Source: Haloechinothrix aidingensis
Lineage (GTDB): Bacteria; Actinomycetota; Actinomycetes; Mycobacteriales; Pseudonocardiaceae
Direction of reading: 5' to 3'
NCBI RefSeq assembly: GCF_013450155.1
Contig: NZ_JACCKD010000004.1
Coordinates: forward strand, 186,001-250,000
Length of the DNA stretch: 64,000 nt
Each line of letters begins with the position of its first letter. Position 1 is the first letter of the stretch. This document shows, piece by piece, positions 33,537 through 41,711 of the stretch. The position numbers and the translations under genes are program-made. Under the pieces are notes generated by a model. The model ran no database searches and was not told the origin of the DNA. It worked only from the letters and a program-made list of their open reading frames with translations.

Positions 33537-34367
33537 GTGGGCAGGACCGCCGTACGAACCCCGGTACGCCGCATCACGGACGGGTCGTCCCGGAACCGGC
33601 AGCACACCCTCGCGGCCGAGGAACCCCTCGTCGTGCGGGTAGCCGGGCGCACCGTCGCCGTCCCGCTGCGCACGCCGGGTCAGGACGTGGAGCTGGCCCA
33701 CGGGGTCCTCCTCGCCGAAGGCGTGATCGGTTCCAGGGCGGACGTGCGGACAGCCCGCTACTGCGCCGGTACGGACGATCAGGGGCACAACACCTACAAC
33801 GTGCTGGATGTCGCTCTGGCGCCGCACGTACCGCCGCCGGAGCCGGGCGCGAGCCTTCCGGTCGACCCCGGCGATTCCTGCGCGGTCACCAGCACCGCGG
33901 CCGTCGACGCGGTCCGCGTGCATGCCCGGCACGACCCGGCGAACGCGCCGTTCACCGCGCGCGCCGACATGCTGGCCACGCTCCCGTCCGCGGTGCGGTC
34001 CCGGCGGCGCACCCCGGCGGCAACGGGCGCGTTGCCAGCAGCCGCGCTGTTCGACGACTCCGGCGCGATCATCGCCGTCCGCGAGGACATCGACCAGCAC
34101 AACGCGGCCGACAAGCTACTCGGGTGGGCGGTGATGCGGGATCGGATGCCTGTCTCGGCCTACGGCACCGGAATGCTGATCACCGGGCGCGCCACGTTCA
34201 CGCTGGCACGCAAGGCGGTCCTGGCAGGCGTGCCGCTACTGGCCACCACGCAGGACCCGACCTCACCGGCTGTGGACCTGGCCGAGGCGCACGGCATGAC
34301 GCTCGTCGGTTCGCTGGCGACGAACGGCGTCGACGTCTATACCCGCGGCGACCGCGTACCGGAGTGA
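33537..34367 (+). CDS. fdhD: FdhD-type sulfurtransferase, CxxC motif incomplete
   Basis: 276 residues from GTG 33537 with AGGAG 9 nt upstream. FdhD carries sulfur from IscS to the molybdenum cofactor of formate dehydrogenase. The fold is clear from AAEEPLVVRVAGRTVAVPLRTPG, DVELAHGVLLAEGVIG and DIDQHNAADKLLGWAV, and the conserved C-terminal half includes GTGMLITGRATFTLARKA. The usual CGxCG loop reads SCAVTSTAAVDAV here, so the first Cys is kept and the second is replaced by Thr. No formate dehydrogenase or molybdopterin gene is nearby. It is convergent with clpX. Confidence 0.88.
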   Translation: MGRTAVRTPVRRITDGSSRNRQHTLAAEEPLVVRVAGRTVAVPLRTPGQDVELAHGVLLAEGVIGSRADVRTARYCAGTDDQGHNTYNVLDVALAPHVPPPEPGASLPVDPGDSCAVTSTAAVDAVRVHARHDPANAPFTARADMLATLPSAVRSRRRTPAATGALPAAALFDDSGAIIAVREDIDQHNAADKLLGWAVMRDRMPVSAYGTGMLITGRATFTLARKAVLAGVPLLATTQDPTSPAVDLAEAHGMTLVGSLATNGVDVYTRGDRVPE

Positions 34368-34403
34368 CCCCGGAATGAACCCGGAGTGAACACAGCCGCG
34401 CCC

Positions 34404-35705
34404 TTACGCGGACTTCTCGCCACGCTCCCCGCTGCTGCGCTGCCTGCGTGATGCCTGGCGGGACACGATCGTGGGGTTCACGTTCTCCCGCACGGTCTGC
34501 TCGGTGATGACCACCTTGGCGACATCCTCCCTGCTCGGGATGTCGTACATCACCTGCTGCAGCACCTCTTCCATGATGGCGCGCAGCCCGCGCGCCCCGG
34601 TGCCGCGCAGGATCGCCTGATCGGCGATCGCCTCCAGCGCCGTATGGGTGAACTCGAGCTCGACGTTGTCCAGCTCGAAGAGCCTCTTGTACTGCTTGAC
34701 AAGCGCGTTGCGCGGCTCGGTCAGGATGTTGACCAGCGAGGGCTTGTCCAGGTTCGTCACGCTGGCCACGACCGGGAGCCTGCCGATGAACTCCGGGATC
34801 AAGCCGTACTTGATCAGGTCCTCGGGCATGGTCTCCGCGAAGATGTCCCCGTCGCGGGTCTCCGACCTGGTGTGGATGTCCGCGCCGAACCCGATGCCGC
34901 GGCGCCCCACCCGCTCGTTGATCACCTGGTCGAGGCCCGCGAACGCGCCCGCGACGATGAACAGCACGTTCGTCGTGTCGATCTGGATGAACTCCTGGTG
35001 CGGGTGCTTCCTCCCGCCCTGCGGGGGTACCGAGGCCGAGGTGCCCTCCAGGATCTTCAGCAGGGCCTGCTGCACACCCTCGCCCGAGACGTCCCGCGTG
35101 ATCGAAGGGTTCTCCGACTTGCGCGCCACCTTGTCGATCTCGTCGATGTAGATGATGCCCGTCTCGGCACGTTTGACGTCGTAGTCGGCAGCCTGGATGA
35201 GCTTGAGCAGGATGTTCTCCACGTCCTCGCCGACATAGCCCGCCTCGGTCAGCGCGGTGGCGTCGGCGATCGCGAACGGCACGTTCAACATCCTGGCCAG
35301 CGTCTGAGCCAGGTAGGTCTTGCCGCAGCCGGTGGGGCCGAGCATCAGGATGTTCGACTTGGCCACCTCGACCGACTCGCCCTTCGAGTCCGACGGCCCG
35401 GCCTTGTTCTCGGACTGGATACGCTTGTAGTGGTTGTACACCGCGACCGACAGCGAACGCTTGGCGTCTTCCTGCCCGATCACGTACTGCTCGAGGAAGT
35501 CGTGGATCTCGGTCGGCTTGGGCAGCTCATCGAGCTTGACGTCACCGGCCTCGGCCAGCTCCTCCTCGATGATCTCGTTGCACAGGTCGATGCACTCATC
35601 ACAGATATAGACGCCTGGCCCCGCGATGAGCTTCTTCACCTGTTTCTGGCTCTTCCCGCAGAAAGAGCATTTGAGCAGGTCCCCGCCCTCGCCGATCCGT
35701 GCCAT
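34404..35705 (-). CDS. clpX: ATP-dependent Clp protease ATP-binding subunit ClpX
   Basis: 433 residues from ATG 35705. The zinc-binding domain leads ([11 protein letters not shown]...[14 protein letters not shown]). The AAA+ module follows with Walker [11 protein letters not shown] near residue 128, Walker [14 protein letters not shown], and the pore loops and sensor residues of ClpX. The IGF loop for docking on ClpP is replaced by the usual actinobacterial variant near [10 protein letters not shown]. ClpX unfolds substrates and feeds them to ClpP1P2, encoded just upstream. The gap to clpP2 (219 nt) carries a hairpin, so clpX may have its own promoter. Confidence 0.96.
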   Translation of the reverse strand: MARIGEGGDLLKCSFCGKSQKQVKKLIAGPGVYICDECIDLCNEIIEEELAEAGDVKLDELPKPTEIHDFLEQYVIGQEDAKRSLSVAVYNHYKRIQSENKAGPSDSKGESVEVAKSNILMLGPTGCGKTYLAQTLARMLNVPFAIADATALTEAGYVGEDVENILLKLIQAADYDVKRAETGIIYIDEIDKVARKSENPSITRDVSGEGVQQALLKILEGTSASVPPQGGRKHPHQEFIQIDTTNVLFIVAGAFAGLDQVINERVGRRGIGFGADIHTRSETRDGDIFAETMPEDLIKYGLIPEFIGRLPVVASVTNLDKPSLVNILTEPRNALVKQYKRLFELDNVELEFTHTALEAIADQAILRGTGARGLRAIMEEVLQQVMYDIPSREDVAKVVITEQTVRENVNPTIVSRQASRRQRSSGERGEKSA

Positions 35706-35871
35706 GGCCGCTGACCTCTGTCCCCTCCGGTGCCCCGGAATCCGGCGCACCTGACGTGTCGTGATGAGCTTCGCGCTGGCGTCCTGGTTCGTCGTGTGCC
35801 TAAGTCGACCGTACCCCTCGTAAGCGCCCAACGGGAGCAGCGCGAACGAAAGGCCGCCGCGAGGTCACCCT

Positions 35872-35911
35872 AGACGCGTGCGCCGGGTCGTGTCCCCGGC
35901 GACACGCGTCT
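35872..35911 (-). terminator. hairpin after clpP2
   Basis: AGACGCGTG (35872-35880) pairs with CACGCGTCT (35903-35911). Within them CGCCGGG pairs with CCCGGCG over a seven-base loop, with one bulged A. It starts 14 nt past the clpP2 stop on the coding strand. There is no T-run, as is common in actinobacteria. Confidence 0.7.
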
Positions 35912-35924
35912 CGGGATCGAACTG

Positions 35925-36590
35925 TTAGCTCGCCGGGGTTCCCTTGCGGTACGGGAGCACCTCGTCGATCATCCCGTACTGCAGCGCCTCCTCGGCGGTC
36001 AGGATCTTGTCGCGCTCGATGTCCTTACGGACCTCGTCCGCGGACTTGTTGGTGTGCGTCGCCAGCGTGGTTTCCATCAGCCTGCGCACGCGCTGGATCT
36101 CGTTGGACTGGATCTCCAGGTCCGACACCTGCCCGTAGCTGCCCTCCGTCGCCGGCTGGTGGATCAGCATCCGCGAGTTCGGCAGCGCCATGCGCTTGCC
36201 CCGCGTGCCGGCAGCCAGCAGCACCGCGGCGGCGGATGCGGCCTGCCCGAGGCAGATCGTCTGGATCTCCGGCTTGACGAACTGCATCGTGTCGTAGATC
36301 GCCATCAGCGAGGTGAACGACCCGCCCGGCGAGTTGATGTACATGGCGATGTCCCGGTCCGGGTCCTCGTGCTCGAGGTGCAGCATCTGCGCCATGACGT
36401 CGTTCGCCGACGCGTCGTCGACCTGAACGCCCAGGAAGATGATCCGCTCTTCGTAGAGCTTGTTGTACGGGTTGGACTCCTTGACACCGTAGCTGGTGCG
36501 CTCGATGTAGCTCGGCAGAATGTACCGGGACTGGGGCAGCTGAGAGGGGAGCTGGGACCCGCCGGAATGGGGAAGCTGCAGTTCACTCAC
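35925..36590 (-). CDS. clpP2: ATP-dependent Clp protease proteolytic subunit 2
   Basis: 221 residues from GTG 36590. The Ser-His-Asp triad is present: Ser in GQAASAAAVLLAAG near residue 120, His in MLIHQP near 145 and Asp in the C-terminal half. An N-terminal segment rich in Ser/Gln/Pro (SGGSQLPSQLPQSRY) precedes the processed mature start, as in ClpP2. It lies 26 nt after clpP1, and actinobacterial ClpP1 and ClpP2 assemble into one mixed tetradecamer. Confidence 0.95.
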   Translation of the reverse strand: MSELQLPHSGGSQLPSQLPQSRYILPSYIERTSYGVKESNPYNKLYEERIIFLGVQVDDASANDVMAQMLHLEHEDPDRDIAMYINSPGGSFTSLMAIYDTMQFVKPEIQTICLGQAASAAAVLLAAGTRGKRMALPNSRMLIHQPATEGSYGQVSDLEIQSNEIQRVRRLMETTLATHTNKSADEVRKDIERDKILTAEEALQYGMIDEVLPYRKGTPAS

Positions 36591-36616
36591 GATTGTCTCC
36601 TGTACCCGCTCGTTGG

Positions 36617-37234
36617 TCAGCTGTTCGATTCCGCGCTGCCGAGCTGGTTCTCACGGCTGAGCACGTGGTCGACGAACCCGTATTCCTTGGCCTCTTCCGC
36701 GGTGAACCAGCGGTCCCGGTCACCGTCGGCGATGATCTGCTCGACGGTCTGGCCGGTCTGGTCCGCGGTGATCTTGGCGAGCTCGTGCTTCCACTTGCCG
36801 TACACCTCTGCCTGGATCGCGATATCGGAGGCCGTGCCGGTGACCCCGGCGGAGGGCTGGTGCATCAGGATCCTGGCGTGCGGGAGCGAGTAGCGCTTGC
36901 CCCGCGCACCCGAGGACAGCAGGAACTGCCCCATCGACGCGGCCAGGCCCATCGCGTAGGTCGCGACCTGGGGCTCGATGAGCTGCATCGTGTCGTAGAT
37001 GGCGAAACCCGCCGTCACCGAACCGCCGGGAGAGTTGATGTAGAAGCGGATGTCGGACTCGGAGTCCTCGGCCGCCAGCAGCAACAACTGGGCCGTGATC
37101 CGGTTGGCCACATCGTCGTTGACCTCGGAGCCGAGCACCACGATGCGCTCCTGCAGCAATCGTTCGTACATCGAGTCGGTCAGATTCATTCCAGCGGTGG
37201 TCGTCCGCATGCTGGAAGTCGCGTCGTGCGTCAC
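36617..37234 (-). CDS. clpP1: ATP-dependent Clp protease proteolytic subunit 1
   Basis: 205 residues from GTG 37234, chosen because AGAAGG lies about 8 nt upstream and the N-terminus ([19 protein letters not shown]) then matches the usual ClpP1 leader. ATG 37255 and two inner ATGs are alternatives. The catalytic Ser is in [15 protein letters not shown], the His in ILMHQPSAG and the Asp near [10 protein letters not shown]. First gene of clpP1-clpP2. Two inverted repeats lie upstream, one a tig terminator and one a possible operator. Confidence 0.94.
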   Translation of the reverse strand: MTHDATSSMRTTTAGMNLTDSMYERLLQERIVVLGSEVNDDVANRITAQLLLLAAEDSESDIRFYINSPGGSVTAGFAIYDTMQLIEPQVATYAMGLAASMGQFLLSSGARGKRYSLPHARILMHQPSAGVTGTASDIAIQAEVYGKWKHELAKITADQTGQTVEQIIADGDRDRWFTAEEAKEYGFVDHVLSRENQLGSAESNS

Positions 37235-37379
37235 GTCTGCCTGCCTTCTTGCCATGATGACCCCGGCCGTACCGGGGTCATCTGCGGCTACCGTTCTCGT
37301 GCCGTTGTCGTGCCTGACCGGGACAGGCATGCGTCCCGGTGTTGATGTCTACCCTGGTCGGTCGCTTTGTCGGTCCCTG

Positions 37380-37400
37380 TCTCGCGCCCTCGTCGCGAGA
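37380..37400. promoter_or_regulatory. inverted repeat upstream of clpP1, possible operator
   Basis: TCTCGCG (37380-37386) and CGCGAGA (37394-37400) are perfect arms over seven bases, about 145 nt upstream of the clpP1 start. ClgR controls clpP operons in actinobacteria and binds a CGC...GCG dyad. This match is loose, so the regulator is not named. Confidence 0.35.
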
Positions 37401-37418
37401 TCATGTCACCGACCCTAA

Positions 37419-37460
37419 CGAACGTGGGCGGCGCAGAATGCCTGACACCGCCCACGTTCG
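37419..37460 (-). terminator. hairpin after tig
   Basis: CGAACGTGGGCGG (37419-37431) and CCGCCCACGTTCG (37448-37460) are perfect 13-bp arms over a 16-nt loop, starting 9 nt past the tig stop. A strong stem without a T-run. It separates tig from clpP1. Confidence 0.75.
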
Positions 37461-37469
37461 CTGAGAGCT

Positions 37470-38975
37470 TCACCGATCGTTCGAGGCCTCGCCGCTCTCC
37501 TCGGACCGTTCCCCGGCCTCGCCGGCGTCGGTGGCCTCGCCCGCGTCCGCGACCGCACCCTCGACCTCGTCCGGCTGTACCACCTCGGTCGCCTCGGCCG
37601 CGTCGGACTCCATGGCGTCGGCGAGCTTGGCCGCCTCGTCGCCCGCCTGCGACTCCTCCGAGCCGAACAGCGCCTCGAGGTCGACGGGGTTGCCGGACTC
37701 GTCGGTGACCGACGTCCTGCGCACGACCGTAGCCAGCGCCTTGCCCCGCCGCACGTCGGAGTAGATCGCGCCGAGCTGCCCGGACTGCTGGGCGCGCTGC
37801 ACGTACTCGTCCGGGCTGATGCCGAAACGCTGCGCCTGGTACATGATCCGCTCGGTCAGCTCGGCCTCGGACACCTCGGTGCCCTCCTGCTCGGCGATCG
37901 TGTCCAGCAACAGCTGCGTGCGCACGGACTTCTCGGCCTCGGCACGGGTCTCCGACTCGAAGTCCTCGAGGCTCTTGCCCTCGGCCTCAAGAGCGCGAGC
38001 CAGAGCGTCCTCGTCGTCGCCGACCTGCTGGAGCATTTCCTGCTTGCGGCCGTCGACCTCGGACTGCACGACCGACTCCGGCAACGGCACCTCGGCACGC
38101 TCGAGGAGCTCATCGAGCACCTTGTCGCGCGCCTGCACGCCCTGCTCCATCGACTTGGAGCGGCTCATCCGCTCACGCAGGTCGGCGCGCAGCTCCTCGA
38201 TCGTGTCGAACTCGCTGGCCATCTGCGCGAACTCGTCGTCGGCCTCGGGAAGCTCACGCTCCTTGACGCTCTGCACGGTCACCGTCACCTCGGCGTCGTT
38301 GCCCGCGTGCTCGCCTGCCAGCAGCTTGGTGGTGAACGTCGTGGTGCCGCCTGCCTCCATGCCGATCAGGGCGTCGTCGATGCCGTCCACGAGGTCACCC
38401 GAACCGACCTGGTAGGACAGCCCGGACGTGCTGGCGTCCGGCAGCTCCTCGCCGTCCACGGTCGCCGACAGGTCGATCGAGACGAAGTCGCCGTCGGCGA
38501 CCGGCCGCTCGACCCCGGTAAGGGTGCCGAACCGGGCGCGCAGCTCGTCGAGCTGCTCGTCGACATCGCTGTCACTGACCTCGACGTCATCCACGGTGAC
38601 CGCCATGCCCTCGACATCGGGAACGGTGATCTCCGGGCGGATGTCGACCTCCGCCGTGAACTCCAGGACGTCCTTGTCCTCGATCTTGGTGACTTCGAAC
38701 TCGGGACGACCGAGCGTGCGCATGTCGCTGGACTGCACGGCCTCCATGTACTTGGCAGGGATGGCCTCATTGACCACCTCGTCGAGCACCGGAGCTCGAC
38801 CGATCCTGCTCTCCAGCACGGGAGCCGGGGCCTTACCCGGCCGGAAGCCCGGGATGCGCACCTGTTGCGCGATCTTCTTGTAGGCGCGGTCGAAGTTCGG
38901 CTTCAGCTCGTCGAACGGCACCTCGACATTGACCTTGACGCGCGTCGGGCTGAGCTGCTCGACGGTGCTCTTCAA
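37470..38975 (-). CDS. tig: trigger factor
   Basis: 501 residues from TTG 38975. The start is fixed by GAGGAG 6 nt upstream and by the conserved opening KSTVEQLSPTRVKVNVEVPF. A longer in-frame extension to 39182 has no family similarity. Trigger factor binds the ribosome exit tunnel through its N-terminal domain (GFRPGKAPAPVLESRIG holds the ribosome-binding loop). It has a PPIase domain (about 155-245, VADGDFVSIDLSATVDG) and a long helical C-terminal arm. The tail after residue 435 is acidic and Ala/Glu-rich, typical of actinobacteria. It lies upstream of clpP1-clpP2 as in M. tuberculosis. Confidence 0.95.
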   Translation of the reverse strand: MKSTVEQLSPTRVKVNVEVPFDELKPNFDRAYKKIAQQVRIPGFRPGKAPAPVLESRIGRAPVLDEVVNEAIPAKYMEAVQSSDMRTLGRPEFEVTKIEDKDVLEFTAEVDIRPEITVPDVEGMAVTVDDVEVSDSDVDEQLDELRARFGTLTGVERPVADGDFVSIDLSATVDGEELPDASTSGLSYQVGSGDLVDGIDDALIGMEAGGTTTFTTKLLAGEHAGNDAEVTVTVQSVKERELPEADDEFAQMASEFDTIEELRADLRERMSRSKSMEQGVQARDKVLDELLERAEVPLPESVVQSEVDGRKQEMLQQVGDDEDALARALEAEGKSLEDFESETRAEAEKSVRTQLLLDTIAEQEGTEVSEAELTERIMYQAQRFGISPDEYVQRAQQSGQLGAIYSDVRRGKALATVVRRTSVTDESGNPVDLEALFGSEESQAGDEAAKLADAMESDAAEATEVVQPDEVEGAVADAGEATDAGEAGERSEESGEASNDR

Positions 38976-39221
38976 CGTTTGCTCCTCAGCGTTTGCAATA
39001 CCTTCAACTGTTTTCGTCTGTCCTCGTCTGCCTTCGGCACAGATCGGGTTCCCGCTCACGGTTGCCGCTTCAGCCGAGCGCGCCGCTCCAACCGGCCGAG
39101 CAGACCTCTCGCCCACTACCACTCGACCGGGATCGTCGACACCGGTACCGGGCAGCACCGAGCACGGTGGTGGCTCGAGCACCGGGTCACCGAGGCATCG
39201 CGCCGCGGCGACCCGGATCCG

Positions 39222-39295
39222 TCGGGGTGACAGGATTTGAACCTGCGACCCTCCGCTCCCAAAGCGGATGCGCTACCAAGCTGCGCTACACCCCG
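39222..39295 (-). tRNA. tRNA-Pro (anticodon TGG)
   Basis: The minus strand gives acceptor CGGGGTG pairing with CACCCCG, discriminator A, the D-arm GCGCAGCTTGGTAGCGC, anticodon stem TCCGC/GCGGA with loop TTTGGGA (anticodon TGG), and the T-loop GGTTCAAATCC. CCA is not encoded. It lies just upstream of tig, matching the proU position near tig in mycobacteria. Confidence 0.95.
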
Positions 39296-39380
39296 CAGCA
39301 CAGCCACATACCCGGGCCGTGCACAAAGAGCCTAACCCCACCCGCTAAGCTGGGTGCGCGCCGGTCGGCATACCGGCCGC

Positions 39381-39453
<73 letters not shown>

Positions 39454-39564
39454 CCGGACCACGACCGCATGCCGAAGGCGTGCGCGGTTCTCCGCCGTCG
39501 GACGCGGGAGTGATCGCGTACCGGTCGTGCGCGGCTGGACGAGCGGGACGCCGCGCCCGTGAAG

Positions 39565-40236
39565 TCAGCTCGATGCCGTTCGCACCAGGCTCGCGTAGGC
39601 GATGACGTTGTCTTCGTAGCTGTCGGCCTCGCTGTCGAACGCGCCACCACACGTGATCAGCCGCAACCCCGCGTGATCGATGTCGCCGTAAACCTGCTCG
39701 GTCGGGAACCGGTCCTTGGCGTACTGCTCGACACGATCCACCTGGAACACGGCTTCCGTGTCGTCGTCACGCACGACGACAACGCGGTCCCCCGGCCCCA
39801 GCTCGTCGAGAGCGGCGAACGGCCCGTCCTCGCCCTCCCAGTTCACATGCGCGGCAACGATCGCAGGCCCGATCTCACCGGGCACAGGCGCGCCGGTATA
39901 CCAACCGGCCCGTTCCGCCCCTGGCGGAACTTCCAGCGACCCGTCCGCCTGCAGCCCGAGGTCCATGATGGGAGCGGCGACACCGAGCGAGGGAATCTCG
40001 ATCCGTTCCGGCCCCACCGTCGCCGCGGTCCCGGGCGCCGCTTGCGAGTCCGGCGCCGTCGTTGGTCGCTCCGTTACCGCGCTGCCGGCGGAAGGTGTGG
40101 TGGACGCGTCGGAGCCGCCGAGCACTCCGATGGCGACCGCCGCGATGCCGGCCACGGCAAGTACCGCAGCTACCCCCGCCGAGACCACCAAGGTCGTACG
40201 CCGGGGGTAGCTACGCGCACCTTTGTCGCCGACCAC
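39565..40236 (-). CDS. class F sortase
   Basis: 223 residues from GTG 40236. One N-terminal membrane helix (LVVSAGVAAVLAVAGIAAVAI, about residues 16-36) is followed by a Ser/Thr/Pro/Ala-rich stalk and the sortase barrel. The catalytic His is in AIVAAHVNWEG and the Cys in LRLITCGGAFD. The arginine that completes the site in most sortases is not obvious in the short C-terminal strand (SYEDNVIAYASLV). Class F sortases are common in actinobacteria, and their natural substrates are little known. It lies 4 nt after an Excalibur-domain protein with a wall-sorting-like tail, the probable substrate. Confidence 0.85.
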   Translation of the reverse strand: MVGDKGARSYPRRTTLVVSAGVAAVLAVAGIAAVAIGVLGGSDASTTPSAGSAVTERPTTAPDSQAAPGTAATVGPERIEIPSLGVAAPIMDLGLQADGSLEVPPGAERAGWYTGAPVPGEIGPAIVAAHVNWEGEDGPFAALDELGPGDRVVVVRDDDTEAVFQVDRVEQYAKDRFPTEQVYGDIDHAGLRLITCGGAFDSEADSYEDNVIAYASLVRTASS

Positions 40237-40240
40237 CTGA

Positions 40241-40669
40241 TCAGCTGTCCTGACTCGCGCGACGAACGACTACAGCCGTTCCCCCGGCGAAGGCCAAGGT
40301 CACCAGGCCGCCGAGCAGCAACCCGAGGTCGTAGTCCGCGGGACCACCGCCGGTCTCGACGCCACCCGCGGGTACCTGCTCCACCTGGTCGTCGCCGTCC
40401 TCCTCGGCCGGCGGCTGCGTACCGTCTCCGTCGCCGTCCGAACCCGAGGTGCCGTCCCCGCTCGGCAAGGTCTCACAAGCGACACCGTCATCATCTCTGT
40501 CAAGATCGTTCGGATCGCTCGTGTCGGAGTCGTACACTTCTTGCGCTTCTTCTTGCGTCTCGAAGTCATCGCAATTGTATTGATCTTGAGCGAGCGCCAC
40601 ACCGGCGAACGGCAGGGTCATGCCCGCGGCGAGTACGGCACCAGCCATCAACGTGCGGATTCGAGACAT
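40241..40669 (-). CDS. secreted Excalibur calcium-binding protein, likely sortase substrate
   Basis: 142 residues from ATG 40669 behind GGAAGGATCACC. A signal peptide ([17 protein letters not shown] to GVALA) leads into an Excalibur domain: [13 protein letters not shown], then [18 protein letters not shown], with the DxDxDG calcium loop and two Cys. An Asp/Gly-rich spacer follows. The C-terminus has a three-part sorting-like layout: [13 protein letters not shown], a hydrophobic helix ([16 protein letters not shown]) and a basic RRASQDS tail. There is no LPxTG. Directly upstream of the class F sortase, in one operon. Confidence 0.82.
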   Translation of the reverse strand: MSRIRTLMAGAVLAAGMTLPFAGVALAQDQYNCDDFETQEEAQEVYDSDTSDPNDLDRDDDGVACETLPSGDGTSGSDGDGDGTQPPAEEDGDDQVEQVPAGGVETGGGPADYDLGLLLGGLVTLAFAGGTAVVVRRASQDS

Positions 40670-41122
40670 TGGTGATCCTTCCACTAGACGACGGCAATCC
40701 AGAATCTGGAAGTAAGGAGACATACCAGACACGCGGTACGTCGGTGAACGTGCACTCGGTGTTACTGACGGGCGCCAAATTCCTTCAACTATCGTGTTCG
40801 GGTCGCATAGCCACGACCCGTCTCGAATCTCAGAGTCACGGGACGGACCGTCGGTGCGCGATCTAGCCACACTTGCGGGCGAACTGCCTCCCCCGGCCGA
40901 TCGACATCCCTGTCCCTACATCCACGCGCGCACCCGGAGATGACCTGGACGGACCAACGGGCAACACACCCGCCCAACGGCCGGCATGCCGGCGGCCGAA
41001 CCGGGGACCGGCTGCGCGCACGGGAGATACGCGGGAGCGGGATCGAGCCGTCATCGCTCGATGAATCATGATATTTTAGTAGCGATATTCTTAACGATGA
41101 ACATTAAACCTGTGGGGCGGTC
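40670..41122. other. divergent intergenic region between the Excalibur gene and the MarR gene
   Basis: No coding frame is supported. The end next to the MarR gene (41064-41105) is an AT-rich island, with words ATGATATTTTAG and CGATATTCTTAACGATGAAC, unlike the GC-rich surroundings. It is the likely MarR promoter and operator. The rest shows nothing recognisable. Confidence 0.55.
41064..41105. promoter_or_regulatory. AT-rich promoter/operator of the MarR gene
   Basis: An AT-rich stretch directly upstream of ATG 41123 contains two GATATT words 15 bp apart and ends TTAACGATGAACATTAA. MarR proteins usually bind AT-rich dyads over their own promoter. No perfect dyad was found. Confidence 0.4.
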
Positions 41123-41671
41123 ATGACGCGACGAGCGAACTCCGAGCCGGACGCGGTCGACCTCATGCTGGAGCAGTGGCGGAGGGAACGGCCCGACCTC
41201 GACACTTCCGGGTTGGCCGTCTTCGGCCGCCTGCACCGTGCGTTCAACCGGTACCAGGCTCACCTCACCGAGCTGTTCAACGACTACGACCTGAGCATCT
41301 CCTCGTTCAGCGTGCTCGCCGCGCTCCGGCGCCTCGGGCACCCCTACCGGTGCACCGCGGGCAAGCTCGCCGATATCGACCTGGTTTCGACCGGGGGTAT
41401 CACCCAGCGGGTCGACAAGCTGCAGACCGCGGGCCTGGTCAACAGGGAACGCGACCCCGAGGACCGCCGGATCGTCTACGTCGAGCTCACCGAGAAGGGG
41501 CTGGCCGTTGTCGACGAGGTCGCCACCGCGCACTTCGCCAACGAGGCCGGGATGCTCGGCGGGCTCACGCACAGCGAGCGCGGTCAGCTCGCGCGCCTGC
41601 TCAGCCGCCTCGAACGCTCGCTCGACCTCGCCGACATGCGTTCGCTCGCGGCGGACAGCGAGTCCCAGTGA
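41123..41671 (+). CDS. MarR family transcriptional regulator
   Basis: 182 residues from ATG 41123 with GGGGCGG upstream. A winged helix-turn-helix of the MarR type: FSVLAALRRLGHPYRCTAGKLAD, then recognition helix TGGITQRVDKLQTAGLVNRERDPEDRRIVYVELTEKG, with the conserved D-x-R wing. Helical ends form the dimer interface. It is convergent with the polyol operon, its stop 40 nt from the dehydrogenase stop. Its target may be itself, the polyol operon or something elsewhere. The AT-rich stretch upstream is the likely self-operator. Confidence 0.88.
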   Translation: MTRRANSEPDAVDLMLEQWRRERPDLDTSGLAVFGRLHRAFNRYQAHLTELFNDYDLSISSFSVLAALRRLGHPYRCTAGKLADIDLVSTGGITQRVDKLQTAGLVNRERDPEDRRIVYVELTEKGLAVVDEVATAHFANEAGMLGGLTHSERGQLARLLSRLERSLDLADMRSLAADSESQ

Positions 41672-41711
41672 TTCCCGCCGTGACCGACCAGCGGTAATCC
41701 GGGAGGGCTCC

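Noticed and set aside
38976-39182. N-terminal extension of trigger factor
   Set aside because: No family similarity. TTG 38975 has a strong ribosome-binding site and starts the conserved sequence.
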